Part shown: positions 45,001 to 57,400 of the stretch, in pieces
Position numbering within the stretch: the first letter of the stretch is position 1
Layout: each line of letters begins with the position of its first letter
Origin: Antedon bifida
Lineage: Eukaryota > Echinodermata > Crinoidea > Comatulida > Antedonidae
Assembly (NCBI GenBank): GCA_963402885.1
Contig: OY727094.1
Location: 30,940,501 to 31,004,500 of the forward strand
DNA length: 64,000 bases
Reading direction: 5' to 3'
Translations under genes and position numbers: made by a program
The notes under the pieces: model-generated
The model's input: the letters and a program-made list of their open reading frames with translations, nothing else
What the model was told of the DNA's origin: nothing
Databases searched by the model: none

Positions 45001-47743
45001 ACGAAATGGAATTGATGAATAAGAATGAAGAATTAATTCAAGAAAGGTATGTAACAGTCTGTCAAAAATGGATATCAAAAATTAGTTTATAATTTCATTT
45101 TAGATGTTAAAAAGGTTTGAGATTAGATGCTACCCCCTGGATCTGCTCCTTGTTTCTATGACACTTAAAATAACTTTAAAAACAATGATTTTAAATTTGT
45201 TTAAAATTGTTTACAGACAAATGATCGAAGACAGACTGAAAAAGACAATCAACTATTTTGACATTGAAAATGGGCAGTCTAGAGAGAGACTTCAAGAATC
45301 GGAATGCCGTGAACGACGCCTCCATCAGACACTCAAATCCAGAATGTCAGAATTGGCAGAACAGAATATGATGATTGGTTATAAGCAGCAACAACTTGAC
45401 ACCATGGCTGCTAAGCTGGATGGCTTTTCAGATTTGCAGTTTGAAAATAAAGTAAGTTTTTACCATATATGTTGGAAGGATCCTTTGATGAGTTCATTAG
45501 AAAATCTGTTTTTAGTTTTAAAAATTGTGTGAAGCAGTAATTCTTTGATCATGGCCATTAATCGCCATGTTTTTAATGTGTCAAGAATGCATATACAGTG
45601 GAATGCCTTCTTGCATTGACTTTATTATTATTATATATATTTTGTATTTTGTATGTTATCCTGTACAATGATTTCTTAGATTAAGCTTCTTAATTTGCTA
45701 TGGATATATTATGTCATCATGGTATTCTGAAATAAAAAGATGAATGAAGGAATGTATCAATGGATATCTTTCATTTTGAATATAATAAATGTTTTTTGGT
45801 GTGTGTATTTTTATTGACAGCATCTGAAAGAAGAAATTGGTACATTACAGAATTTAATAAAAGGTTCCAACATGCAGCAACAGTTACTAGAAAAAGAATT
45901 AACTGAAATGACACAACGTCTGGATTGTGTAGAAGGTGAACTGGATGCCAAGAAGGTCATTCAAGATAATATCTCACTTAAAAAAGAGGTATGTAAAAGC
46001 CGACCCCCGTTCCATCTTATGGCCACTAATGAAATTTTGACTTATCTGACTCTCCTATCGCCTACATGGCTGAACTACTTTTTTTCATTGTATTTTTAAA
46101 AATATTTACTAACTAGTTTATCATTATGTTATTAAATAAGTAAATTTAAAAAAATGTTATTTTGTGGAAATAAATAGATTTGTATTTCTATGTTTTATAT
46201 TTATTCTTCAATTTTTCTATTACATATTCCACTCACAGTCTCAAATTGAATTTTTCTACATTATACTAAAAATACATTAATGAATAACATACTAAGTAAT
46301 ATGATTAAAAGCATTAGAAAATTGTTAATTTCTACTAACAATTTGGTTTGATTTATCACACAGATGGAAAAACTTAAACTGCATGCGATGGCCAAGAATG
46401 ATTATTATGAGAAACTTAATAGCAAAGCATCGAGACAGGTAAGCTATCACAATTAAAAATACCCATTTATAGTGAATTTATTATTACTGGAAACCCTATA
46501 TAGTTCCACATATTAAACAATATTCGTTTTTATATAGCGCTTATTGCATAATGCTTCTAAGCGCTTCACATTACTACCATGGTCATTTTTTTGGGTCAAA
46601 CATGTATGGAAACTGCCATTAAATGCAGCTAGTAATCGGTGCAAAGTTGTCCTGATCTAACCGGGCATGAAAGTTTTCCTAATCTAAAAATATAGTTTCA
46701 TCATGATGGACCGCAGCTTTGATCTATTTTAGTTGATCATCATCTTATTTATTTATTTTCTTCTGAAATTTTGTTTGATATCCTTCGTGACTCAGGCTGT
46801 GTGCAATAAAATGTTGAAATTGTTAACTTAATTTTCTGTATATTGCTCTGTTTGTTGTTATTTTCATTTCTGTGTCTTATATATATGTTTTGTTTGCTTT
46901 TGAATGTTTTGTTTTGCCGTCCCTGACACAAGCTTTTGCTTTTTTGGTGACGCCACCATTTTGGAAATAAATGTTGATTTTGATTGATTGATTGATTTGT
47001 GAATCAAGCACTTTGTTTGTGTATCAAGTCTAAACACACTGATATGTATTGCTTTATATATTCTTAGATGAAAACACTTAAAGACAATTGGAAGAAGGCA
47101 GAAGAAGAAATATTACAACTAGATACAATGCTAGACTTATGTAAAAAGGTAAGACATCAGCCCTAAACTTATTAGCTCTGTCTATACTATCAAACTAGTT
47201 TGACAAAGTGCCCAAATATGGTAGTGATATGACATATGGGAACATTACATTTTGTTTTCAGATAAAGTTTGATAGTGTAGACAGAGCTTTAGTTCTCACT
47301 TGGACACAATGCAAGACCATAATTGCAATCGACATTTAGATGATCCATCATCCGGGATTGGTTAAATTACTTTACCTTTATGTCCTAGTGGGAACCAAGC
47401 TTTAGATATCTTTGTCTAATAAAGAAAAGTAATTTCTTTTTAATCTATCAAATAATCAATGACATGTTCCTGTGACATGATCAAGGCCGGGGCAATATAT
47501 ATTTTAACACTATATGGCCAACCCCTATTCAGGAGACTATTATACACTTTTTTGGGTCCTGAAAATGTCCCCTTAATAGGGTTCATTTGTATTATAAAGA
47601 CATTAATAATGAAACAGTGTTTTTGCATTTGTGAGCTCATAATAATGTTCAATCTATTTATCTTTCAGCATGTTACCAATATTCCTGCCTCATTTGCTAC
47701 ACATCGCTCAATTCAAGGCTTGCATGAACTGTTCAAAGACTAA
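36089..47743 (+). CDS. SPAG5: Astrin / sperm-associated antigen 5 homologue
   Basis: Eighteen coding exons: 36089-36151, 36507-36797, 37269-38143, 38512-38710, 38889-38978, 40340-40606, 40930-41019, 41680-41908, 42060-42270, 42635-42800, 43260-43447, 43878-44049, 44589-45046, 45217-45451, 45821-45988, 46364-46438, 47068-47148, 47669-47743. They total 3933 nt, or 1310 residues; human astrin has 1193. The N-terminal third is Ser/Thr/Pro-rich with many TP or SP sites, including about eight TP repeats spaced 12-16 residues in exon 3 (MTPVPSK, ITPKHLK, MTPRSWQ, TTPVVM, MTPPPVK, FTPRSFK). From exon 4 onward it is coiled coil. Astrin-specific resemblance: LVASILQAINGGD with GSESSAFTAV (exon 13) against FLGSILTAVADEE and GSDKSAFTRV recalled from human astrin, and a short C-terminal tail ending IQGLHELFKD. 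A KEN box sits at residues 12-14. Known role: spindle microtubules and kinetochores with kinastrin, protecting cohesion and attachments. The many TP sites suit mitotic kinase control. Confidence 0.8.
38434..38481. mobile_element. Internally deleted family A copy next to an exon acceptor
   Basis: Retains tttatgtgacacaaaaatg, tgatgtgcccatatatgg and the extreme end CAGAGCTTAA. It ends about 30 bases before the acceptor of SPAG5 exon 4 (38512), so it overlaps the likely branch-point region. Confidence 0.6.
39017..39087 (+). mobile_element. Family A, left part of an interrupted copy
   Basis: aaaatgtgatgtgcccatat through catatcactaccatatttgg to accatatt, then broken by the direct-repeat element. 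The remainder resumes at 40266. Confidence 0.7.
39088..40266 (+). mobile_element. Element with long direct repeats (LTR/TRIM-like) inserted in a MITE
   Basis: Two direct repeats, 39088-39499 and 39944-40266, both begin TGTAATATAATGTTTTGTT and end GTCAATCTCTCCTGGTTT. The second lacks about 90 internal bases (the ggcttcggttcatttacata segment). Each contains nearly three GGCTGTAAGGTGTGTGCTCC units. About 440 bp lies between them, including a (CT)n tract near 39855. There is no protein-coding frame. The layout is that of a miniature LTR element, but I see no convincing CA end, primer-binding site or polypurine tract. It lies in SPAG5 intron 5. Confidence 0.5.
40266..40322 (+). mobile_element. Family A, right part of the interrupted copy
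   Basis: gtgcacgtcacac then TTTTGTCAAACTAG and TTTGATAATGTAGACAAAGCTTA: the missing right end of the copy that starts at 39017. It ends 17 bases before the SPAG5 exon 6 acceptor. Confidence 0.7.
41040..41470 (+). repeat. Three tandem copies of a ~145-bp unit
   Basis: GCAGTGGTGTA, ACACAGGGCAAAGGCCC, CACTCCTAAGAGGCCCTCC and CCATTTTAACTTCTTG recur at about 41104, 41250 and 41390. The first unit is slightly longer and the last is truncated. It lies in SPAG5 intron 7. The long ORFs across it on both strands come from the repeat. Confidence 0.8.
42441..42563. mobile_element. MITE, family A, shortened left end
   Basis: Starts at aaaactttatgtgacaaaaa and ends tttgatagtgtagacagta. The internal inverted blocks gtgatgtggccaaatatg and catatatgagcacatcaca are present. 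It lies in SPAG5 intron 9. Confidence 0.75.
43037..43183. mobile_element. MITE, family A, full-length
   Basis: TTAAGCTCTGTCTACACAAT at the left and TTTGATAGTGTAGACAGAGC at the right, TA-flanked. It is the cleanest copy and lies in SPAG5 intron 10, 77 bases before exon 11. Confidence 0.9.
43735..43857. mobile_element. MITE, family A, rearranged
   Basis: CCTAAAGCTCTGTCTACACT at the left, TAGACAGAGCTTA at the right. The interior keeps two tatcactaccatatttggg units but has lost the mirrored partner. It lies in SPAG5 intron 11, 20 bases before exon 12. Confidence 0.75.
44083..44400 (+). repeat. Probable tRNA-derived SINE-like segment in SPAG5 intron 12
   Basis: Begins ggctgagcggttaaagcac, an A-box-like start. 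The rest has no coding potential and includes attggtttgtagaccaact and tagtagaaag-like tracts. The B box is unclear, so the class is tentative. Confidence 0.3.
46749..46997 (+). mobile_element. Probable LINE 3' tail
   Basis: A non-coding segment ends aaataaatgttgattttgat followed by tandem TGAT units (46980-46997), as in 3' ends of LINEs that terminate in simple repeats. It lies in SPAG5 intron 16. Confidence 0.35.
47173..47292. mobile_element. MITE, family A, shortened interior
   Basis: TTAGCTCTGTCTATACTATC at the left, GATAGTGTAGACAGAGCTTT at the right. About 30 bases of the usual interior are missing. It lies in SPAG5 intron 17 and abuts a family B copy. Confidence 0.8.
47286..47404. mobile_element. 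MITE, family B, diverged
   Basis: agctttagttctcacttgg at the left and cctagtgggaaccaagcttt at the right. The middle, gggattggttaaattac, keeps part of the family's GACCAAT block. Confidence 0.65.
47515..47592. mobile_element. CAGTAGAACC-family fragment
   Basis: ccaacccctattcaggagac and gtccccttaatagggttca are family motifs. Terminal CAGTAGAACC sequences are missing. Confidence 0.45.
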
Positions 47744-47889
47744 TTCCATTTGTAATTTGTGAATATATTGTACAATATTTTATGCAGAGAGTTCTCTAGT
47801 TTTAGTTCCTTTATACCATGTTCAGAAATAGCGACTGATGTAGTAATTGTGCAGATACATTATATAACATGGTGAGCTATTCATACAGT

Positions 47890-48006
47890 CTAAAGCTATG
47901 TCTACACTATCAAACTTTATGTGACAAAAAAATGTGATTTGCCCATATATGAACATGATGTCATATCATTACCATATTTGGGCATATCACTACCATATTT
48001 GGGCAC
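47890..48006. mobile_element. MITE, family A, right end lost
   Basis: TAAAGCTATGTCTACACTAT at the left, then gtgatttgcccatatatg and two atcactaccatatttgggca units, stopping at GGGCACTAA. It lies just after the SPAG5 stop codon. Confidence 0.75.
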
Positions 48007-48460
48007 TAATCGCTAACTAAACTTAACCCTCTTGATAATATGGACACAAAAAATAAGTTGATAACATGACTGCCGCTGTTCATTTTGATGGTCTGAATAT
48101 GTCACATGGTTGGTAATTGGTTAAATATTTTTAGTCTTATTAAAACAGAAAATGGTGTGGCTAATAAAAGCATCAACTTTAGAAAAAAAAAATTGTGTTT
48201 TGTCAATTGATACTAATTTTAAACTTGTAAAAACTAATTTGAATTTGTAAATTTTAATATATAAACTTGTAATTTATAGAAAGGTGTGACCGCCCTCAAT
48301 CGTGTACTGTACTTAAATAATGGTTTCAGTAGTAAAGTTTCATTCTCATGTGTGCCACAGGTTGTAGGACGACCTGATAAAATAAACAAAATATGAAGGG
48401 TAGAAAGGTCAGATTGTCGATGATAAATTATGTTTGAAAGATTTATCACTCTTAAAGCCA

Positions 48461-51400
48461 ATGAAATGTTTGCATAAAACAATGACGAGCGAATCGAGAC
48501 TGTTATCAGATTACAACCACCAGGGCCTGTTTCAGAAAAGAGACTACAACTCATGTTTATCAAGCACTCAAGGACCTGACATCACCGTGGTGACAGAGTC
48601 TGCTGCAGCCCCTGGACGAAGTAAGTTCAGGAGAAACGCCCGTTGCTCACTAGTCATGGCTGGAAAGAGTATATTAAAGGAGATTTGGGCGTTTAGACAA
48701 ACAATTGTTATAATATTCCTACCATTGCTAGCAGGAATATTACCAATTGTTTACCAAAATGGGGTAAGTATGGCTTTGTTTATTTGTTCAACACTTTTTT
48801 AGATATACAAAAAAAAGTTATAAACTTGTCTTAAGCTCTGTTTACACTATCAAACTAGTTTGACAAAAAGTGTTATGTGCCCAAATAAGTCTTGTCTGCA
48901 CTCTCAAACTAGTTTGACAAAAGATGTGATGTGCCCAAATATGGTAGTGATATTCCTAAATATGGTAGTGATATTATATCGTCATGTCCATATATGGACA
49001 CATCACATTTGTTTTGTCACATAAAGTTTGATAGTGTAGACCAAGCTTTAGAACTGTTAAAAATGGGGCTTATTCCATCAATGATTGTTCTTCTGCTGTT
49101 GCACATTAAATAGGGATTTATCAATGTTGCTGCAAAGTTTATATTTTATAATAAAAAATACAACTACCCTTTAAAATATTTTAGTTAATTTTGATTCATT
49201 TTATCTAATATCTAACACCTCATCATGTATGTATCTTTATACCACCAAGGTAAAATAATTGATTACATTGTAAGTTATTATACCAGCATTTTTGCATTGT
49301 TTTGTTGAGAAATATTCAGTTTGTTTTTGTGAATGCAAGCAGACAAGATATAGTCAAAGTAATAACATAAATCTAGAATTTATTATTATAGTATAAAATT
49401 CAATTGAAAGACAGAAACATACAAACAAATGTATACTCTCTGAAAATAAAAAAAAAAGCATAAAAAAAGGTGAGAAACTTGCATACAATATGTCATAAAG
49501 TTATAGTAATCTTGTTGTTTAGCAGTCCCTACTACTCTCTGTGTATTTTATATTATGGTTTGTCAAATAAATGAATTGAAATGAAAAATAGACGTGAGCA
49601 AGTAAAAAAAGAAAATTCTCCACATCCATGCAAGATTTATCAAACCAATGGTAAAATACAAGAAACAAATACATGTATACATTCATTTGTGATTACCAAC
49701 CAGATGAACATTTCAATGATACCAGATCTATGTCTAAAACACATGATAATAATAATTATGCATTACAGTATTGTTAAAAATTATGTTTTCACTTATAAAA
49801 AGACAAAATAATTGGTTAAATTCTCCCAAAAACTCATTGCCTTCCAGTCAATTTTACTATTTTTTGCATTAAATTACAGTTTTTTCAGGTAAATAATTTT
49901 TTTTCTGATATAATTTTTGGTCAAAATGAATAACTATTATGTGACATTAAAATGGCATTCAACAAAATAAAATAGTTTTTCAGGGGGACAATTTATCTTT
50001 AATTATTGGCCTTGTTGTACCTATTTTATATAAATATACATATTATTCATACACTCTATGCAATCTAGACTTTAGGTAAATAATAAGAGATAATCTTGAT
50101 ATATGACCTAATCATATTTATTTAACAACAATTTTTATTTATTAAGGCTGTGCGATAAGCATATTTATTCACATAAAAAAAGCCTTTGTTTAGTTTTAAA
50201 CATACAAAGACCCTATAAAAAAATAATTCTATAAAGAATAAATGAAATGAATAACCTTATGCTGGGAACCAGTTTATTTAAATTTTAATTATATAAATTG
50301 CGATATATGTAAATTCAATATCATAATTATTGTTCTGAAATATAATACTGTGTAAAGGCCCATTTACACAGACAAGTGGTAATGGTAATACAAATATAGA
50401 ATCTATGTTATACCTTATGACAACGCGCAGTGGACGGGCGGTTTCCGCTCGGGAAAGATATGGATTGCTCATCTATGTAAATTGACTTTAATGCTCATTT
50501 GGTTAATTTTGCAAAAACAAATGCTGTAGCTGTTAAACATTTTATAGTATACTATAAAAAATTATTGATTTGTTTTGAACTCTGTTTTAGAACATCATAA
50601 AAATCATCAAGGTTGGTTGTCAAAATTGAAATTAGTCTAGGATTAAACTAGTTCACATAATTTATGTGTGAATTTGTGCTTTATGACTAAACAACCCATT
50701 AAATCTTCCTCAATAAATTTGTTCCATTTTTTTTGGTCTTTTATTCCTATTATTCTTCCAAAATATTGTACTGATCAACACACTGTTGGACTAAGGGGTG
50801 CGTTTCTTTGCATATTCCAAATACAGTAAAACCTCTCCTTTGGAACCCCTGCGAAGCAAATGTAGAAGTATATGTTTTAACTCTACAGCCAACCCATATT
50901 TAGTGGATACTATTAGGAGACTCACATTGTTGGGTCCCAAAAGTGTCCCCTTAATATAGGATTCTACTACTGCATGCCATACTTACTTGTTATTTTAATC
51001 TCTCAAGAAAGCTTGTGAAGTTAATTGAAACTTTAATCTTGACAGCCATCTAAAGGAGGCTTTGTGGTCATCGTTATGGCAGGATACTGGATGACAGAAG
51101 CTCTGCCTCTTGCTGTTACTGCCTTGCTGCCTGTCATCTTATTCCCGATGCTGGGGGTGCAGGAATCCGACGATGTCTGCCGTAATTACCTCAAAGATAC
51201 CAATTTCCTATTTGTAGGTGGTTTAATTATGGCTATAGCCATTGAAACCTGGAATCTACATCGGCGTATTGCTCTAAGGATCTTACTGCTTGTTGGGTCA
51301 GAACCAAGATGGTAAGTACAGTCAATGCAACAGGATGCTGAGCTCCGTAAATCAAAGGGTTTATCTGTGGCTGCGACACAATCAGTTCCACGCCCCTTAA

Positions 51401-54400
51401 AAAACACTGTACGCCGCGGAGAATATGTACATAGTACAGTACTGTTGGTATTTGTCTCAGCCAGACATAAGATCAAAGGACTGTTACGAGTTCCTTGGCA
51501 AGACGAGCTCAGTCTCCTGTTGTTAGATTGCCTTGGTACAGTATAATAGTACTCTGTGCACTATTAAAATTAAAAAGCATTATTAAAACAAAAACTCAGT
51601 AGAACCTCCATGAATACCAAAGGACCAAACATTCCCCCTTAATATTGCCACATTTTTGTTTCACAGGAATGTCCCCATCCCCACCCCTCTTAATTGGGGG
51701 TCTTCCTTGAATAGGGTGTCCAAAAGGAGAAGTTCTACTTTATTAAAACACAAAAAAACTTAGGATACACTGTATCATGGTGGTCTTATAAGACGCATAG
51801 TATAGCCAGTGACAATGTCCTTCAAGCTGGCAAATTTCCCACCCAGAACTGCTGTGTCTGAGCACATCCTCCTCTCTAAATCTATGGTTATGTTGTGTAA
51901 AGACAGAACAATACTCAAACAAATAAGTAATTTACTGAAATACTGTAGTCTGGTAGTAGCAGGAATAAATGATTTAATTCTATGCATATTTTATTTTTTA
52001 GGTTGATGCTTGGGTTCATGATCTGTACTGGTTTTCTTTCAATGTGGATCAGTAACACGGCTACTACTGCCATGATGGTGCCAATAGCTCAGGCTGTGCT
52101 TGGTGAAGTTTTAAAGCAAAGAGCTAAGGTAGGGTTTGATCTCTTGTAGGCCTTAAGATCTGTCTATACTATCAAACCTTATGCGACAAAAGAAATGTGA
52201 TGTGCCCATATATGAACATGATGATGTCACACCATACCATATTTAAGCATATTACTACCATGTTTGGGCACTTCACACTTTTGTCAAACTAATTGATCGA
52301 TAATTCTATTGAAAAGTATGGCATAACAGTAAGGGATATCAGACTAGCATGTGAGAGGCATTGGTTTGAAACCTGTCTGTGGCATATTGCCTTTATCCTT
52401 AGTTAATCCTTTACTGTCATTGGTTGGTACTGAGCCCTCTTGGAGAAGTACTGGAGTCTTCACCCAGAAGAATAAATCAAAATAAATTGATAATCAAATA
52501 GCTGTTGTAATTGTATTTTTATTTTATTGATGGCAGTATTAAATTAATTTTAATTGAAGCAATATGGACAGTAGGCCTAGTCATAAATTTAGATTTTTTT
52601 CAAAACTTGAATCTTAAACAAATATATTGCTTGGTTGTTGGTTGTTAGCAAAATATATGTATTATAGAGTATAGTTTAAACTAATTAAATTTTTTAAATT
52701 TAGGCAAGAAATAAGTCATATGCCAATGGCGGATATAAGGTGTGTGAAGAAAACGAGATGAAAGGAAAAAGCATAAAGTTCTCTAACGGTACACAGACAG
52801 AAGACACACCTGAGGATGTTGAAGAAGTTGTTACTTCCAGTGTTGATGTCCGGTAGGAATTCAGTCATTCTTATTCCTACCGGATCTTGCATAAAAAGCT
52901 ATGGCATCAAGATGCCTAAAGCTCTGTCTACACTATCAAACTAGTTTGACAAAAAACGTGTGATGTGTGTCAAATATGGTAGTGATATGCCCAAATATGG
53001 TAGTGACATGTCCATATACGGGCACATCACATTTCTTGTCACATGAAGTTTGATAGTGTAGACAGAGCTTTAAAGCTTACCCCAGAGCCTTGTACGAAAC
53101 AGCATGTTTATGGAAACGAATACATTTTATTTTGCATACTGTAGCTTAATAGTGTTATTCAATTATTGAAGAGAAACACCTTTTTTATTCACTAGCAAAT
53201 ATTTGCTATTTGTGCAAAATGAGCAGCGACTACTGTAGAAAAAAAATTCTTGGTAAAATAATTAATTAAGTTCTACAAAAAGTTGAATTTACAGATATTG
53301 GCAGAACAAAAAAAAAAGTAACTAATTAACAGAATATTACAACCAGCAAACAATAGCTCGCTTTAACATTCTAGAAAAAAAATAAATTGCTAATAGTAAC
53401 TTTTACCAATAATACATATTACTGTATAGTGAAACATTGTAGAATTTATAGGATAACAAATTAAAGAATTCTGTTTCTTTTTTAAATCAGATTGACTGAA
53501 AAAGATGATAATGATGAAGCAAAGATTGAAGATGAAAAAGAACCAAAATCTGATGAAGAAGCAGCAGCAGCAGTCATTATAGATTTTAAAAGTTTATGTA
53601 GTGAAGACCAGGCACTGAGTAAAGCCTTACTTTTGTGCATACCTTATGCGGCTAATATTGGTGGTACTGCTACCATTACAGGAACAGGTCCCAATCTTGT
53701 CGGACAGTCAGTCATTGACGAGTGAGTAAGAGTTGCTAACATCAAGTCATTTGGCAGGGGTGGATCCATGGGAGGCCCAGCCGTCACCATTTTTCCTCAG
53801 CAACGTTATTTATATTTCTGTCTACAGATGTATGTGTCAGTTCCAAGGAAAACTTGTTACATCATAGCAAAAGCTCTGTCTATGCTATCAAACTTTATGT
53901 AACAAATGTGATATGTCCATATATGGACACGATGATGTCATTTTTCATATTACTATATACTACCATATTTGGGCACATTACATTTTAGTTTGATAGTGTA
54001 GACAGAGCTTTAAAAAAGTTGGGAGCGAGTTGCTCATGGTCCTACTTAGTACCCATGGTAAACAGTTAAGCCAACATCTTTGCATTTGCTAAGTCTTTTT
54101 GTTTTTTATCCAGGTGTATAAATGAGTACTACACATTTAAACAGAATTAAAAATTAAGTTTTGTTTGTTTAAAAAGTGACACACACAATTTACTATCAAA
54201 CATTCAGTATTGTTAATTATTAACTTTTTCCTTTTTGTTAATATTGATATTAAAATTTAGTGTAACCTCAGATATCAGTATCCCCATTTGACACTTAATA
54301 TTGTTCAAATATATATATAATTTAAATATGACAGGTGTAATAATTCCCATGTTGATCATTTCATTCCTCCAGTTTGTATGGTAATGATGCTGGGGTGACC

Positions 54401-57400
54401 TTTGCCACCTGGTTGGCCTACTGTTTACCTGGGACGATTATACTTGAAATCTTAGCCTGGCTATGGTTACAATTCCTGTTTATTGGTTTCAGGTATGCTA
54501 TTTTGTATTTTGAGTTTAATTGAAATTTGTTATAAAAAAAAGTTTTTTTCATGATGTAGGCCTAACTAATAAAAGTGGTAGCTTAATTTTTAAATATTTT
54601 TTATTTATACCGTAGAACTCACTTTGGGACACCCCTTGAACAAGGGGAAATATATGTTTTAAAACTATGACCAAACCCTATTCTTTGGACACCCTTATTA
54701 ATAGGACACCTAGGTCGGCCCCCTGAATAGGTGTCGCACAGTAATTGTGATACTGTTCTTATAGCCGTCTTTTCCTGAAGTAACATGGCCGTCATTAACA
54801 GATACTTAGCATCAGTTGACTTCACTGCTGGTATACTCGAGATCTATGTTTATACCACTTTTATTTTAATTTTTATTTTTACATATTTCTTATTCAGAGG
54901 GTGTGGCAAAGAGTGCTGTGAGTGCTTACGTTGTAATTGTAATTCTGGAGAAGACCAGAAATCGGCCAATGATGTACTCAGAAAGCAGTACAATGATTTG
55001 GGACCTATTAGGTAATGATTAATAGCACTTTATATGTAAGGTTAATGTTTTGTAACCATACAGTGAATTAAAATGACACTTTAAACATGAGTATAGGCCT
55101 GTGTTGCAAAATTTGGCCAGGCCGATTTTCTGTACCAATCTAATATAATTATATAGGCCTACATTCTTTAATGTAAGGTTATTTCTTGATTGGTTTTCTT
55201 TGTTTTTTTCTGTGCTTTAAACCATAACTTTTTCAAGGCTCTTCTCAATCATAGATTTAGTGGTAGAACAATCTCAGAAAATAGGTACATTTTGAAATCA
55301 ATATTTTCTTATTTAGATGGGCTGAAGGTGCAGTGTTTGGTCACTTCCTGTTGCTGGTATTAATGTGGATATTTCGTGAACCGTCCTTCATACCAGGATT
55401 TGGTGGATGGTCAGCCATTTTTCCTGAACCTGAGTAAGTTAAGGATAAATAAGTGGAGTTGACTTGGTGGTTATAATGCTTGGCTTCCAATCCAAGGGTC
55501 CTGGGTTCAAAAATTTCTAAAATGACAAATTACAACTCCACTCCCAAAGACTTCTAATAAGACTTTGTTTATGTAGAGCATTTTGTGTATATGTTTGTCT
55601 TGTGAACGGGATCGCTTATGGTTAACCTTGGCAATTTGCCTAAATATATAAACAAAACTTTGCTGTTAAAACTGAAAAGAAGCCCATTTCAGAAAGAAGC
55701 CCATTTTCAAGATAATATGGGCTTTTTCTTTTCTTTCTTTTCTTTTATTTCCAAACCTAACCAACAGCAAAACAAATTTGCCAATAACAGGAGGGATAAA
55801 CTACTGTATACTTTCCCGAAATAAAACCCACATCGAAAAGAAGCCCACCCAGGAGTCCTAAAATAAAGAAGAAGCCCACCCAGGAGTCCTAAAATAAAGA
55901 AGAAGCCCACCCAGGAGTCTTAAAATAAAGAAGAAGCCCATCAGCTTCTTTTTGAGGTTTTACAATACTGTATACTATAGCCAACACTTAGGGGTTAAAG
56001 TGACACTTTGTTCTACTGTCTTTATACTGTATATTTACAAACATGCTTTTTTTTCTTAATTAGTTACGTGACTGATGCAACTGCAGCAATCTTTGTATGT
56101 TTTCTTATGTATATTTTCCCAGCAGATGTACCAAACTTTCTTTGCTGTAGAAAAAATGACGGTTTGTCCTTAATATTAATATCTATGAACCCTATTTAAC
56201 CAGAGTTTAGATTTATTGTTTGTTTTTAATTTAGTTAATTTAATGTTTAGGCCTTTTTAACCTTTTTCTAGAATTCAATAAACAAACTTAAATGATATTT
56301 GTTTCTATAAGTAAGCCCAACTGACTGTTTGTGTGTTTAACTATAGATGAGTCACCAGTTGGTCCCAGGAAAGCTCTTCTTGATTGGAAGATCACACAAA
56401 AAAAGTTGGCCTGGAATATTATTTTTCTACTTGGAGGTGGATTTGCCTTAGCTGATGGGTGCGAGGTAGGTATACAAAAAGATTCTCAAGATAATTACCA
56501 ATACATTTATTATGCAACTATAATTGTTGCCAAAGGGTCTTGAGATTTATTTGAACAAAGGTAAAGAGACTCTAAATTCAGTGATTATGCGTATATATAG
56601 AGACATCCTATTCATAGTAAATAGGTGTCATTATGGCTGTAATTGATATATTGAATATTCATAGGTTATTTTGTCATGTTGTACTTAAATTAATACAGAT
56701 TCTGCTTCTCCTTCCTCTAGGAGGTACTTTGAAATAAATAAATACAAATGTTTTAGTTTTTCTGTTTATTGTTTGTTATGGATCATTAATTTTTCTTAAA
56801 TTTAGAAATCAGGTTTGAGTGCGTGGATGGGTGAAAAGTTTGCAACTCTAGATGGAATACCACCTTGGGCTCTTTTGTTGATCATCACCGTGGTGATTGC
56901 TATGTTTACTGAATTCTCCAGTAATGTATCAACAGCTTCCATATTTGCACCAATCTTGGCAGAACTCGTAAGTAAAGTTTGTAGTCGATATAATGTGGTT
57001 CCCAAGGCGAGCACCGTCCGTTATATATGAATGTTATGAAACCAAAACAATCTATATTAACTAACACAGGTATAAATCACATGATCAGGGAGATCACATG
57101 ATTAGACTTATCTTTTCTGATCAGATCACTCTGTTCAAAGATAGTACTAGTACACTATCTTTGCTCTAGTGACACGCATGTGTGTTGAAGATTACAATTT
57201 CATTTGATCAAATTGGACCACATAATGTACTTTTTGATATAAGTATAATGAACATCATCAAAATGCATAAAGCTGAAAGTTATGTTAAGTTACAACAATT
57301 ATAATGTCAACACTGCCTTATAAAATAACACCAAATTATGGTGAAACAAGCTATCGTGTTAATAAGAAAGTTATAAAGATAATATTAACATGATGTAGTC

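Noticed and set aside
48434..48460. Upstream extension of the SLC13 N-terminus
   Set aside because: It would need a TTG start; the first ATG in frame is at 48461.
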